DNA from: an uncultured Eubacteriales bacterium
GTDB lineage: Bacteria; Bacillota; Clostridia; Christensenellales; QALW01
Length of the DNA stretch: 5,298 nt
Assembly: GCA_900552055.1 (NCBI GenBank)
Contig: URYI01000136.1
Location: 1-5,298 of the forward strand
Direction: 5' to 3'
Shown here: positions 1 to 5,298 of the stretch, piece by piece
Layout: each line of letters opens with the position of its first letter
Position numbering within the stretch: the stretch's first letter is position 1
Position numbers and translations under genes: made by a program
Notes under the pieces: generated by a model
Database searches by the model: none
Seen by the model: the letters and a program-made list of their open reading frames with translations, nothing else
What the model was told of the DNA's origin: nothing

Positions 1-873
1 ATCGACTATCTGGTGCTGGAGCGCGACGGCGGGACGCTGAAATTCCGCGTCAACGCCAACAGCACGGAAAACATCTCGGTCTCGGTCACCGTTCCGGCAT
101 CGGCCTCGCTGCGCGAAATATCGGCAGGCTCCTACGGCAAGGTGAACTGCAAAATGCCGCTGAAAGGTCCGTCGGTTTCGGTCTCCGTATCGAGCTACGG
201 ATCGGTGAGCGCCGACATCGACACGCCCGGCACCGCGAAACTCGACGTGTCGAGCTACGGCAAATTCGCAGGCTCGGTGCGCTGCGGCGACGGCGAGCTG
301 CGGATTTCGAGCTACGGATCGGCGCAGGCTCCCGTGGAGTGCCGCAACAGCTGCAAACTGACAGTGGGCAGTTACGCCAAATTCTCGAACGACATCAAAG
401 CCTCCGACCTCACGGTCGAGATCAGCAGCGGCGCCAGCGTCGGCAGCACGCTGACCGCCGACGCGCTGACGATGCGCATCGACAGCTACGCCAAATTCTC
501 CGGCACGGTAACGGTAAAGACCCGGCCGGCGAAGCTGACCGTCAGCAGCGGCGGCTCGTTCAACGGAACATTCAGCGGCAGTTCGCTCGAAGCGAGCGTC
601 GGAAGCTACGGCAAAATCTACCTGAAAGGCGCGGCGCAGGTCGCCGACGCCACGGTCCGGGTTTCGTCGGGCGCGAATTTCTCGGCCCCCGAACTGCGGG
701 TCTCGGATTACGACCTGACGGTGTCGAACTACGCCAAAGCCGACGTCTGGTGTTCGGGCCGTCTGAAAATCAACGCTTCGACGGCCGCCAAAGTGACGTA
801 CGGCGGTCCCTGCACGGTCGAAACCGTCTCCGACAACATCCAGCGCAGAAAGGAAATGCCATGTCCGATATAA
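1..873 (+). CDS. DUF2807 (head GIN) beta-solenoid protein, 5'-partial, 3' end suspect
   Basis: The reading frame is open from base 1 (IDYLVLERDGG...) with no credible start, so the N-terminus, including any signal peptide, lies outside the window. The 290 visible residues fit the DUF2807 family (putative auto-transporter adhesin, head GIN domain), which is common in secreted or envelope proteins of Bacteroidota; the molecular role is not established. After an opening strand region, the motif S-[SN]-Y-[GA]-K/S recurs about every 20 residues (Tyr codons at 133, 196, 256, 313, 373, 487, 607 and 730). Turns with Tyr replaced by Ser lie between them (427, 547, 667). This pattern indicates a right-handed beta-solenoid. 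The last residues (QRRKEMPCPI) do not continue the pattern, and the frame closes only at a TAA that sits inside the next gene. I infer that the native stop was lost at an assembly joint around 835-860. The high GC and the Ile and Ser codon use differ sharply from everything downstream. I am sure of the family, less sure of the exact end. Confidence 0.8.
   Translation: MDYLVLERDGGTLKFRVNANSTENISVSVTVPASASLREISAGSYGKVNCKMPLKGPSVSVSVSSYGSVSADIDTPGTAKLDVSSYGKFAGSVRCGDGELRISSYGSAQAPVECRNSCKLTVGSYAKFSNDIKASDLTVEISSGASVGSTLTADALTMRIDSYAKFSGTVTVKTRPAKLTVSSGGSFNGTFSGSSLEASVGSYGKIYLKGAAQVADATVRVSSGANFSAPELRVSDYDLTVSNYAKADVWCSGRLKINASTAAKVTYGGPCTVETVSDNIQRRKEMPCPI
121..792 (+). repeat. degenerate 60-nt coding tandem repeat (solenoid turns)
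   Basis: Within the DUF2807 gene, a unit of roughly 60 nt recurs about eleven times, marked by AGCTACGGC/ATCG-like cores (for example near 130, 193, 253, 310, 370, 484 and 604). The spacing between cores is 54-63 nt, mostly exactly 60. Units with Tyr alternate with Ser-Gly variants in the second half. The repeats are diverged at the DNA level, so they look like ancient solenoid turns and not recent slippage copies. Confidence 0.65.
835..860. other. composition boundary, probable chimeric joint
   Basis: Upstream of this stretch the DNA is GC-rich, with Bacteroidota-type protein and codon use. Immediately downstream a Clostridia-type gene begins with frequent ATA Ile codons and a typical Shine-Dalgarno site. 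The solenoid repeat ends near 790, and the final DUF2807 residues run into the ribosome binding site and start of the next gene. No mobile-element end, target duplication or att-like repeat is visible. I infer an assembly chimera; the exact base cannot be fixed from the sequence. Confidence 0.55.
849..854 (+). promoter_or_regulatory. ribosome binding site of the rhamnosidase gene
   Basis: AAAGGA lies six bases before the ATG at 861. It fixes that start, which also matches the usual N-terminal beginning of GH78 proteins. The frame upstream is open back to 339 only because the overlapping GC-rich gene lacks stops in it. No promoter for the rhamnosidase is visible, as expected if the native upstream DNA is missing. 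Confidence 0.7.
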
Positions 874-3557
874 AGCTTTTATGCGAATATGCTTCCACCC
901 CTATAGACGTTCAAACCCAGCGTCCCCGCTTTTCCTGGATGCTTAAGGACAATAATGTCCCAGAGCAGCTATCCTACAGAATAACCGTGTCCCAGGACCC
1001 GGAATTTACCCAGCTTGTCTGGGACAGCGGCACTGTCCAAAGCAAGGATTCGTTAGGAATTGTGTATAACGGTTCCCCCCTTGAGGACTGCACGCAGTAT
1101 TTCTGGCGGGCAGAAATCAGCTGCCGCGGCGGCTTCAGCATTGAAGGCGTTTCCCACTTTGAAACTGCAATATCCCCCGGAGCGCAGTGGCAGGGTCAAT
1201 GGATTTCCCACCCCCAGCCGCTGGACGGCTATTCCATACTGCTGCGCCGGGAAATATGCCTGGACAGTTTGCCGCAAAAGGCGCGCGCCTACATCTGCGG
1301 CCTGGGCCTTTACCGCCTTCATATAAACGGCGTGCTGGCCAGCGACCGCTGTCTGGAACCCGCCTGGACTAATTATAATAAAACCGTACTTTACTCAGTA
1401 CTGGATATAACTCCCTATCTGCACGAAGGCAAGAATGCGATAATGGTGGAATTGGGCAAGGGCACTTACGGCCAGCACCATACCAGCTTCAAGGTGCTGG
1501 CCGGCTTCCCCGGCCCGTATGTCCAGTCCCCCCGTCTGCTGGCTCAATTCAATATAACCATGCCCAATGGCCGGAAGCTGGTATTGGGCACAGAAAAAGA
1601 AAACTGGCACGCCTCCTTTGGAGATATATATGAAAACGACCTTTACGACGGCGAAGTATGCGATGGAAGAATAAATATCTTCCATTATTCCCTGCCTGAA
1701 TTTGACGCGGAGCAGGCGGGCTGGCCCAAGGCCGCTGAAGCGCCCGCGCCGGGCGGGGTGCTGCGCGCCTCCCGCGTTCAGCCCATAAGGATAACAAAAA
1801 CCCTGGAACCCGTAAGCATAACCAGGATATCCAAATACCGCTGCATAGTGGATTTCGGACAGAATTTCGCCGGCTGGGTGCGCTTGAAAATGAAGGGCCT
1901 GCCTCACAAACGGGTAACTCTTAAGCACGGCGAAGTGCTGAACGAGGCCGGCTGGGTCAGCACGGACAACCTGCGGGACGCGCGCGCAATAGACAATTAT
2001 GTTTTAAAAGGGGAAGATTACGAAACCTACGAGCCCCGCTTTACCTATCACGGCTTCAGATATGTTGAAATCCTGGCCGAAGAGCCTCTGGAGGACTTCG
2101 AGATTGTTGGCTGCGCCGTAAACAGCGACGTAGAACAAACAGGCATGTTTAAATGCAGCAATAAGCTTATAAATAAAATACAGCAGGCTGTAATATGGAC
2201 CGAACGCTCAAATCTTCATGGTATGCCCGACGCCTGCGCCCAGAGAGACGAGCGCATGGCCTGGCTGAACGACATGGCCATAAGATGCGAAGAATCCATG
2301 TATAATAACAATATGCTCCCAATATATGAAAAATGGATGGAGGATATTTTTAACGAACAGAAGGAGACGGGAAGCATTCCCGATACCGCTCCCTTTATCT
2401 ATGGCGGGAACCCCGCTTATCATGTTTCCAGCATATATGTCATACTGCCCTGGCTTATATATGTGCATTACGGAGATAAGCGCATAATGGAGCAATATTA
2501 CCAGCCGGTCAAAAAATATGTAGAGTTTTTGGCCACACAGCGGGGAGAAGACGGCCTTATCGGCCAGCCCTATTACGGCGACTGGGTAGCGCCCCTGGAA
2601 GAATGCTACACCGGCTTCGCCTATAACGCCGTTCCCAAGAACATTCCCGAAAAACTCATAACCACGGGATATCTTTACTACGACTGCCTATTGATGAACA
2701 AGATGGCCGAGCTCACAGGCCATCAGGAGGATATACCCCTTTATGAAAAAACCGCGCAGGAAGCGGCGCAGGCCATAAACGCGCACCTGCTTGCAGAAGA
2801 CGGATATATCCCTGGTTCGCAGGCGGCCAATGCCTTCCCTGTATTTCTGGACATAGTGCCGGAGGATAAAAAGCAGGCCGTTGCAAATAGTCTGCTTAAA
2901 GAAGTGCGCAGGCGCAAATATCATATAACCACCGGCAACCAGACCACAAAATATCTTTTCGAGGCGCTTGACCGGCTGGAAATGGATGACGCTGCATATA
3001 AGATAATGTCTTCAGACACCTATCCCAGCCTGGGCTATATGATAAAGAACGGAGCAACCACGATATGGGAGAGATGGGAAAACGAAATAGGCTCCAGCAT
3101 GAATTCCCACAATCAGCCCATGCTGTGCGCGTGCACCTCCTGGCTTTACAAATCTTTAGGCGGCATCCGCCTGGACGGACAGCCCGACGGGCTTAATACC
3201 ATCGTTATTTCCCCTGTTTTCCCCAAAGGGCTAAAAAGCGCGCAGGCCTCTTATAATTCCTTCAAAGGGATGATAACCAGCCAATGGAAGCGGGAAGAGG
3301 ATGAAATAACCCTCAAGGTGTCCATTCCCTGGAACACCTCCGCTCTGCTTGTTCTGCCCGATAACTGCAAAGCCGAGATAAAGCGGACCTCTTCTGCAAG
3401 CGGTTCCACTGATGAACCTTCCTCCCTCCGGCCCGCAGACGCTCAGGACCATACCGCCAGAAAAGGGCTTTTCCCCCTGCGCGGAGAGGGTATTAAACTG
3501 GCTTCGGGCGACTACACCGTGCGTTTTAAAACAGAGCAGAAAAAAAGAGAAAAATAA
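861..3557 (+). CDS. alpha-L-rhamnosidase, glycoside hydrolase family 78
   Basis: This 898-residue enzyme should hydrolyse terminal alpha-L-rhamnosides by the inverting GH78 mechanism, releasing L-rhamnose from plant glycosides or rhamnose-containing polysaccharides. It has no signal peptide or membrane segment, so it is probably cytoplasmic and acts on imported oligosaccharides. The N-terminal fibronectin-like beta domain (about 1-105) opens with the family pattern CEY...P.D...PRFSW. Further beta domains follow to about 425, including the GLGLYRLHINGV strand near 147-158 and a DFGQNFAGWV motif at 331-340. The (alpha/alpha)6 catalytic barrel spans about 430-770. Its DACAQRDERMAW motif at 457-468 supplies the likely general acid Glu464 and a conserved Asp471. 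The GATTIWERW motif at 731-739 supplies the likely general base Glu737. A C-terminal beta domain follows; it carries a low-complexity Ser/Thr/Asp-rich stretch at about 842-870. Length is normal for the family and the gene looks intact. The start at 861 overlaps the upstream frame by 13 bases, but this overlap is probably an artefact of a joint. The exact glycoside preferred cannot be read from the sequence. Confidence 0.93.
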   Translation: MSDIKLLCEYASTPIDVQTQRPRFSWMLKDNNVPEQLSYRITVSQDPEFTQLVWDSGTVQSKDSLGIVYNGSPLEDCTQYFWRAEISCRGGFSIEGVSHFETAISPGAQWQGQWISHPQPLDGYSILLRREICLDSLPQKARAYICGLGLYRLHINGVLASDRCLEPAWTNYNKTVLYSVLDITPYLHEGKNAIMVELGKGTYGQHHTSFKVLAGFPGPYVQSPRLLAQFNITMPNGRKLVLGTEKENWHASFGDIYENDLYDGEVCDGRINIFHYSLPEFDAEQAGWPKAAEAPAPGGVLRASRVQPIRITKTLEPVSITRISKYRCIVDFGQNFAGWVRLKMKGLPHKRVTLKHGEVLNEAGWVSTDNLRDARAIDNYVLKGEDYETYEPRFTYHGFRYVEILAEEPLEDFEIVGCAVNSDVEQTGMFKCSNKLINKIQQAVIWTERSNLHGMPDACAQRDERMAWLNDMAIRCEESMYNNNMLPIYEKWMEDIFNEQKETGSIPDTAPFIYGGNPAYHVSSIYVILPWLIYVHYGDKRIMEQYYQPVKKYVEFLATQRGEDGLIGQPYYGDWVAPLEECYTGFAYNAVPKNIPEKLITTGYLYYDCLLMNKMAELTGHQEDIPLYEKTAQEAAQAINAHLLAEDGYIPGSQAANAFPVFLDIVPEDKKQAVANSLLKEVRRRKYHITTGNQTTKYLFEALDRLEMDDAAYKIMSSDTYPSLGYMIKNGATTIWERWENEIGSSMNSHNQPMLCACTSWLYKSLGGIRLDGQPDGLNTIVISPVFPKGLKSAQASYNSFKGMITSQWKREEDEITLKVSIPWNTSALLVLPDNCKAEIKRTSSASGSTDEPSSLRPADAQDHTARKGLFPLRGEGIKLASGDYTVRFKTEQKKREK

Positions 3558-3572
3558 TCTCATAAAAATTAC

Positions 3573-3601
3573 TTGACTTTTTACCCTATATTATATAAAA
3601 T
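3573..3601 (+). promoter_or_regulatory. sigma-70-type promoter of tRNA-Leu
   Basis: A TTGACT -35 box (3573-3578) and a TAAAAT -10 box (3596-3601) are separated by 17 bases. A TATAAA at 3594-3599 is an overlapping alternative -10. The site lies about 28 bases before the mature tRNA and just after the rhamnosidase stop, so the tRNA has its own promoter. No terminator hairpin separates the two genes, so read-through from the rhamnosidase is also possible. Confidence 0.72.
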
Positions 3602-3628
3602 AATCCCTGTCAGCCGCTTTTATACCAT

Positions 3629-3711
3629 GCGGGGGTGGCGGAACTGGCAGACGCGCACGTTTGAGGGGCGTGTGGGCAACCGTACGGGTTCAAGTCCCGT
3701 CCTCCGCACCA
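3629..3711 (+). tRNA. tRNA-Leu, anticodon GAG
   Basis: A complete class II tRNA folds by eye. The acceptor stem GCGGGGG (3629-3635) pairs with CCTCCGC (3701-3707), with one G-U pair. The D stem is GCG/CGC. The anticodon stem CACGT/GCGTG encloses the loop TTGAGGG (3661-3667), giving anticodon GAG at 3663-3665, which reads CUC and CUU leucine codons. The long variable arm of 11 bases is typical of leucine tRNAs. The T stem ACGGG/CCCGT encloses TTCAAGT. The discriminator is A3708, the expected base for tRNA-Leu, and the CCA end (3709-3711) is encoded in the DNA. Confidence 0.95.
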
Positions 3712-3719
3712 TAATCCCG

Positions 3720-3755
3720 AAAGAAGCCGATTACCGAGTAGCCGGCTTCTTTTTC
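3720..3755 (+). terminator. intrinsic terminator of tRNA-Leu
   Basis: AAAGAAGCCG (3720-3729) is perfectly complementary to CGGCTTCTTT (3743-3752), forming a 10-bp stem with a 13-base loop. The 3' arm runs into a T-rich tract (TTCTTTTTCTTTATT). It begins eight bases after the tRNA CCA end, so it closes a single-gene tRNA transcript. Confidence 0.88.
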
Positions 3756-3833
3756 TTTATTCAGCATTATAGTAAAGGGGAACAGCAAATTTAGAGAAAG
3801 AAGCGGCGCGCTTTGTGTGAACAATGCCTCAAC

Positions 3834-3863
3834 AAAAATAGAAAATGCATGATCACTATTTTT
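3834..3863. repeat. AT-rich inverted repeat, 8-bp arms
   Basis: AAAAATAG (3834-3841) and CTATTTTT (3856-3863) are perfect inverted copies around a 14-base loop containing ATGCAT and TGATCA. The right arm ends in five Ts, so it could act as a weak terminator on the + strand; an A run opens the left arm, so it could act on the - strand as well. Function is unknown. Confidence 0.45.
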
Positions 3864-3893
3864 ATAATTGGGCTGTTCTTTTTTAAACCATGC

Positions 3894-3921
3894 AATATGG
3901 CCGGCTATCGGCCAGCATATT
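3894..3921. repeat. imperfect GC-core inverted repeat
   Basis: AATATGGCCG (3894-3903) pairs with CGGCC...ATATT (3909-3921) if a three-base bulge in the right arm is allowed, leaving a five-base loop GCTAT. It is the most GC-rich hairpin of the intergenic region and is followed by a run of seven As, so read on the - strand it resembles a terminator with a T tract. It could also be an RNA structural element. Confidence 0.4.
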
Positions 3922-3931
3922 AAAAAAACTG

Positions 3932-3947
3932 ATATGCGGCAGCATAT
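3932..3947. repeat. short inverted repeat ATATGC/GCATAT
   Basis: ATATGC (3932-3937) and GCATAT (3942-3947) are perfect inverted copies around GGCA. The element lies ten bases after the preceding hairpin and about 105 bases before the nucleotidyltransferase start. It is short enough to arise by chance in AT-rich DNA; a regulator site is only a possibility. Confidence 0.3.
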
Positions 3948-3958
3948 GTTAAAATAGA

Positions 3959-3982
3959 TAATATCTTTATATTAAGATATTA
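3959..3982. repeat. 9-bp inverted repeat, possible operator
   Basis: TAATATCTT (3959-3967) and AAGATATTA (3974-3982) are perfect inverted copies separated by six bases. The symmetry and spacing suit a dimeric regulator site, and the element lies about 70 bases before the nucleotidyltransferase start. No clear -35/-10 pair could be placed with confidence around it, so the operator role is inference. Confidence 0.4.
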
Positions 3983-4039
3983 AGTATGGAAAGTTTGGTA
4001 AAAGTATTTTGATAATTAATTGAGCAATTTAATATTAAA

Positions 4040-4047
4040 AGGAGAGG
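4040..4047 (+). promoter_or_regulatory. ribosome binding site of the nucleotidyltransferase gene
   Basis: AGGAGAGG lies six bases before the ATG at 4054 and is preceded by an A run. It is a strong Shine-Dalgarno site that fixes the start. Confidence 0.8.
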
Positions 4048-4053
4048 TTTCTG

Positions 4054-4719
4054 ATGATTGATATTGAAAGCTATATTTCCAAACTGATATGCAGGCTTAG
4101 GCAGCAGTACGGCGCAAGGCTGTTATATGTCGGGCTGCAGGGCAGCTATCTGCGCGGAGAAGCAACTGTTAAGAGCGACATTGACATTATGGTGGTTATT
4201 GACAGCCTTAACGTTTCTGACTTAGACGCTTACCGCAATATAATATCAGGTCTGGAGCATGCGGATAAATCGTGCGGATTTATTTGCAGCAAAACCGACC
4301 TCCTGAACTGGAATCCGCTTGAAATATGTCATCTCATAAACAGTACAAAAGACTATTACGGCGCCTTAAACACTCTTATTCCCGCTTATACAGAAGCCGA
4401 TATACGAAATTTTATAAAATTGAGCATTAATAATTTATATCACGAGATTTGCCACCGATATATTCATGCCGGACAGCAGGATAACATCACAGAATTACCG
4501 CGCTCCTATAAAAGCGTATTTTTTATTCTTCAGAGCCTTTACTATCTTGAAGGCGGGAAATATATCTTGTCCAAGGCTGACTTGCTGCCGCTGCTGACAG
4601 GCATAAACCATGAGGTTTTGCTGCGCTCCATACAGCTAAACGGCGAAATGACATATGATTTTTCCGAAAGTTTTGAGCTGCTTTTTAAATGGTGTCAGAA
4701 TACTTTGAACACTCTCTAA
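4054..4719 (+). CDS. nucleotidyltransferase domain protein (Pol-beta superfamily)
   Basis: The 221-residue protein carries the nucleotidyltransferase signature of the Pol-beta superfamily: Gly30-Ser31, then RGEA at 34-37, then SDIDIMVV at 41-48, with metal-binding Asp42 and Asp44. Such enzymes transfer a nucleoside monophosphate to a protein, RNA or small molecule. The substrate here is unknown. The middle (CGFICSKTDLLNW near 74-86, then an aromatic stretch ending YYGAL at 101-105) resembles a nucleotidyltransferase group I recall as common in Clostridia. The C-terminal half is predicted mostly helical (from about 115, including LYHEICHRYIHA at 128-139), suggesting a fused helical domain of the kind seen in kanamycin-nucleotidyltransferase or HEPN-like proteins. 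No signal peptide is present, so it is cytoplasmic. No separate HEPN toxin or antitoxin gene adjoins it, which argues against a classical MNT/HEPN pair. It appears to stand alone behind an intergenic region rich in inverted repeats. An antibiotic-modifying role cannot be excluded but nothing specific supports it. Confidence 0.82.
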   Translation: MIDIESYISKLICRLRQQYGARLLYVGLQGSYLRGEATVKSDIDIMVVIDSLNVSDLDAYRNIISGLEHADKSCGFICSKTDLLNWNPLEICHLINSTKDYYGALNTLIPAYTEADIRNFIKLSINNLYHEICHRYIHAGQQDNITELPRSYKSVFFILQSLYYLEGGKYILSKADLLPLLTGINHEVLLRSIQLNGEMTYDFSESFELLFKWCQNTLNTL

Positions 4720-4916
4720 AATGAAATTCTGTTATAAACCTGGCGCTAATCTGCGGTTTTAGTAGTTAAAACTTAACAGTAAATATAAACCTTTCTGCGA
4801 TTTTTATTTTCCGCATACACATAATGAAGTATATATCTTGTCATAAAAGCAAGAACGCTGTACCAAACCTGAATCCTCACGGGATTTCGAGTAAATATCG
4901 CATAATTATTCCCAAA
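4720..4916. other. AT-rich intergenic stretch without a recognisable gene
   Basis: I see no supported coding frame, RNA gene or strong terminator here. Two weak symmetries are present: AAACC (4736-4740) with GGTTT (4755-4759), followed by a single further T and then A, and GTTAA (4765-4769) with TTAAC (4773-4777). The first could be a poor terminator for the nucleotidyltransferase gene, but its stem is only five pairs. The stretch probably holds the 3' end of that transcript and the upstream region of the DUF6514 gene. Confidence 0.5.
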
Positions 4917-4951
4917 TTGCACTTGTAAAATACTATAAGATATGATATATT
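4917..4951 (+). promoter_or_regulatory. candidate promoter of the DUF6514 gene
   Basis: TTGCAC (4917-4922) and TATGAT (4941-4946) are separated by 18 bases. An overlapping alternative is TTGTAA (4923-4928) with TATATT (4946-4951) at 17 bases. Either would start transcription near 4953-4958, downstream of the upstream in-frame ATG at 4942. This supports translation from 5056 after a leader of about 100 bases. Confidence 0.5.
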
Positions 4952-5040
4952 ATAGCAAGTCGGTGTTGAACGATTTTAATGTCTACTTAGTTATGCTGCG
5001 ACACTTTAAAAGGAAATTATCATTTTATTTGGGTAAACTG

Positions 5041-5046
5041 GGGAGG
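5041..5046 (+). promoter_or_regulatory. ribosome binding site deciding the DUF6514 start
   Basis: GGGAGG, followed by AAGGA, lies nine bases before the ATG at 5056. The in-frame ATG at 4942 has no such site and overlaps the candidate -10 box, so 5056 is the better start. Confidence 0.75.
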
Positions 5047-5055
5047 AAGGAAAAG

Positions 5056-5250
5056 ATGTACAAATGCGAGCTGTATGAGGTACCTGTCGCCGATGCCGGA
5101 ATTATGTATGGCATAACATGCGGGGAGGAATGCAGGCTGGTTTCTTTTAACCTGGATAAGGTCAAAAGAATCATAAAGCTATGCAACCAATACGGCATAG
5201 ATCCAATACATCTGGATGACATTATAGCCGACGAGATGGTGGAGGATTAA
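5056..5250 (+). CDS. DUF6514-like small protein
   Basis: The 64-residue protein resembles the DUF6514 family, small cytoplasmic proteins of Clostridia with no known function. The recognisable features are an N-terminal strand pair ending in MYGI (17-20) and a C-terminal helical part with LCNQYGIDPIHLDDII at 42-57 and an acidic tail (DEMVED). The frame continues upstream to an ATG at 4942, but those 38 extra residues are Lys/Phe/Tyr-rich, lack a ribosome binding site and do not resemble the family. The short start is therefore chosen. It has no signal peptide or membrane segment. It appears to be transcribed alone from its own promoter. The sequence after the stop quickly becomes abnormally GC-rich, so its native terminator may be incomplete. 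The assignment is from memory of the family pattern. Confidence 0.72.
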   Translation: MYKCELYEVPVADAGIMYGITCGEECRLVSFNLDKVKRIIKLCNQYGIDPIHLDDIIADEMVED

Positions 5251-5262
5251 AAGTACAATAAA

Positions 5263-5298
5263 GCGCGCGGGGGGGCGCGACGCCGGCGGCCGCAGGCC
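5263..5298. other. abrupt G/C-only tail at the window edge
   Basis: Thirty-four of the last 36 bases are G or C, directly after an AT-rich stretch. CGCGC (5264-5268) and GCGCG (5275-5279) could form a short hairpin with a G6 loop, as in the start of a terminator for the DUF6514 gene, but no T tract follows. The remaining bases (CGCCGGCGGCCGC type) look like high-GC foreign DNA or a misassembled end. Confidence 0.5.

Noticed and set aside
339..860. In-frame open extension upstream of the rhamnosidase start, giving a 1072-residue frame
   Set aside because: The extra residues are Arg/Gln-rich shadow translation of the DUF2807 gene in another frame. The ATG at 861 has a Shine-Dalgarno site and matches the family N-terminus.
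1395..1928. Minus-strand 177-codon frame inside the rhamnosidase gene
   Set aside because: It is antisense to a well-conserved GH78 region and resembles no protein I recognise; a shadow frame.
3629..3711. tRNA-Leu as an integration site for a mobile element carrying the nucleotidyltransferase
   Set aside because: No direct repeat of the tRNA 3' end, integrase or element boundary is visible downstream in the window.
3573..3794. 73-codon frame across the tRNA gene
   Set aside because: It is translation through a clear tRNA-Leu and its terminator.
3845..3886. Thirteen-codon aromatic-rich frame (MHDHYFYNWAVLF) as a leader peptide
   Set aside because: No Shine-Dalgarno site or promoter precedes it, and no attenuator-like arrangement with the downstream gene is evident; it also lies within an inverted repeat.
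4736..4760. Terminator after the nucleotidyltransferase gene
   Set aside because: Only a five-pair stem with a 14-base loop and four Ts; too weak to call.
4942..5055. Longer start for the DUF6514 gene
   Set aside because: No ribosome binding site, overlap with the candidate -10 box, and extra residues unlike the family.

Overview
The window looks like a metagenomic contig with two unlike parts. Bases 1 to about 850 are GC-rich, use TCG/AGC for Ser and mostly ATC for Ile, and encode the C-terminal part of a DUF2807 (head GIN) beta-solenoid protein. That family and codon style are typical of Bacteroidota, and the style resembles Alistipes-like gut species. From about 850 onward the base and codon use changes: ATA becomes a frequent Ile codon, Shine-Dalgarno sites are strong, and the genes have Clostridia-type relatives (cytoplasmic GH78 rhamnosidase, a Clostridia-style nucleotidyltransferase, a DUF6514 protein). 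This second part suggests a gut-type Firmicutes (Clostridia). The simplest reading is a chimeric assembly joint just upstream of the rhamnosidase start. Horizontal transfer is the less likely alternative.

Layout, all on the + strand: (1) 1-873, 5'-truncated DUF2807 protein with about eleven 20-residue turns, whose true C-terminus is probably lost at the joint; (2) 861-3557, a complete 898-residue alpha-L-rhamnosidase of family GH78 with both catalytic glutamate motifs intact; (3) 3573-3755, a compact tRNA-Leu(GAG) unit with its own sigma-70-type promoter, encoded CCA and a strong intrinsic terminator; (4) 3795-4050, an AT-rich intergenic region with four separate inverted repeats; (5) 4054-4719, a Pol-beta-superfamily nucleotidyltransferase; (6) 4720-4916, AT-rich and without a recognisable gene; (7) 5056-5250, a 64-residue DUF6514 protein with its own promoter candidate and a strong ribosome binding site; (8) 5263-5298, an abrupt, almost pure G/C tail at the window end.

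The genes do not form one pathway. The rhamnosidase would release L-rhamnose from imported plant or microbial glycosides. The tRNA, nucleotidyltransferase and DUF6514 gene look like separate transcription units. I found no convincing undescribed multi-gene system. The points most worth checking are the composition break near 850, the G/C tail at the right edge, and the run of inverted repeats before the nucleotidyltransferase.
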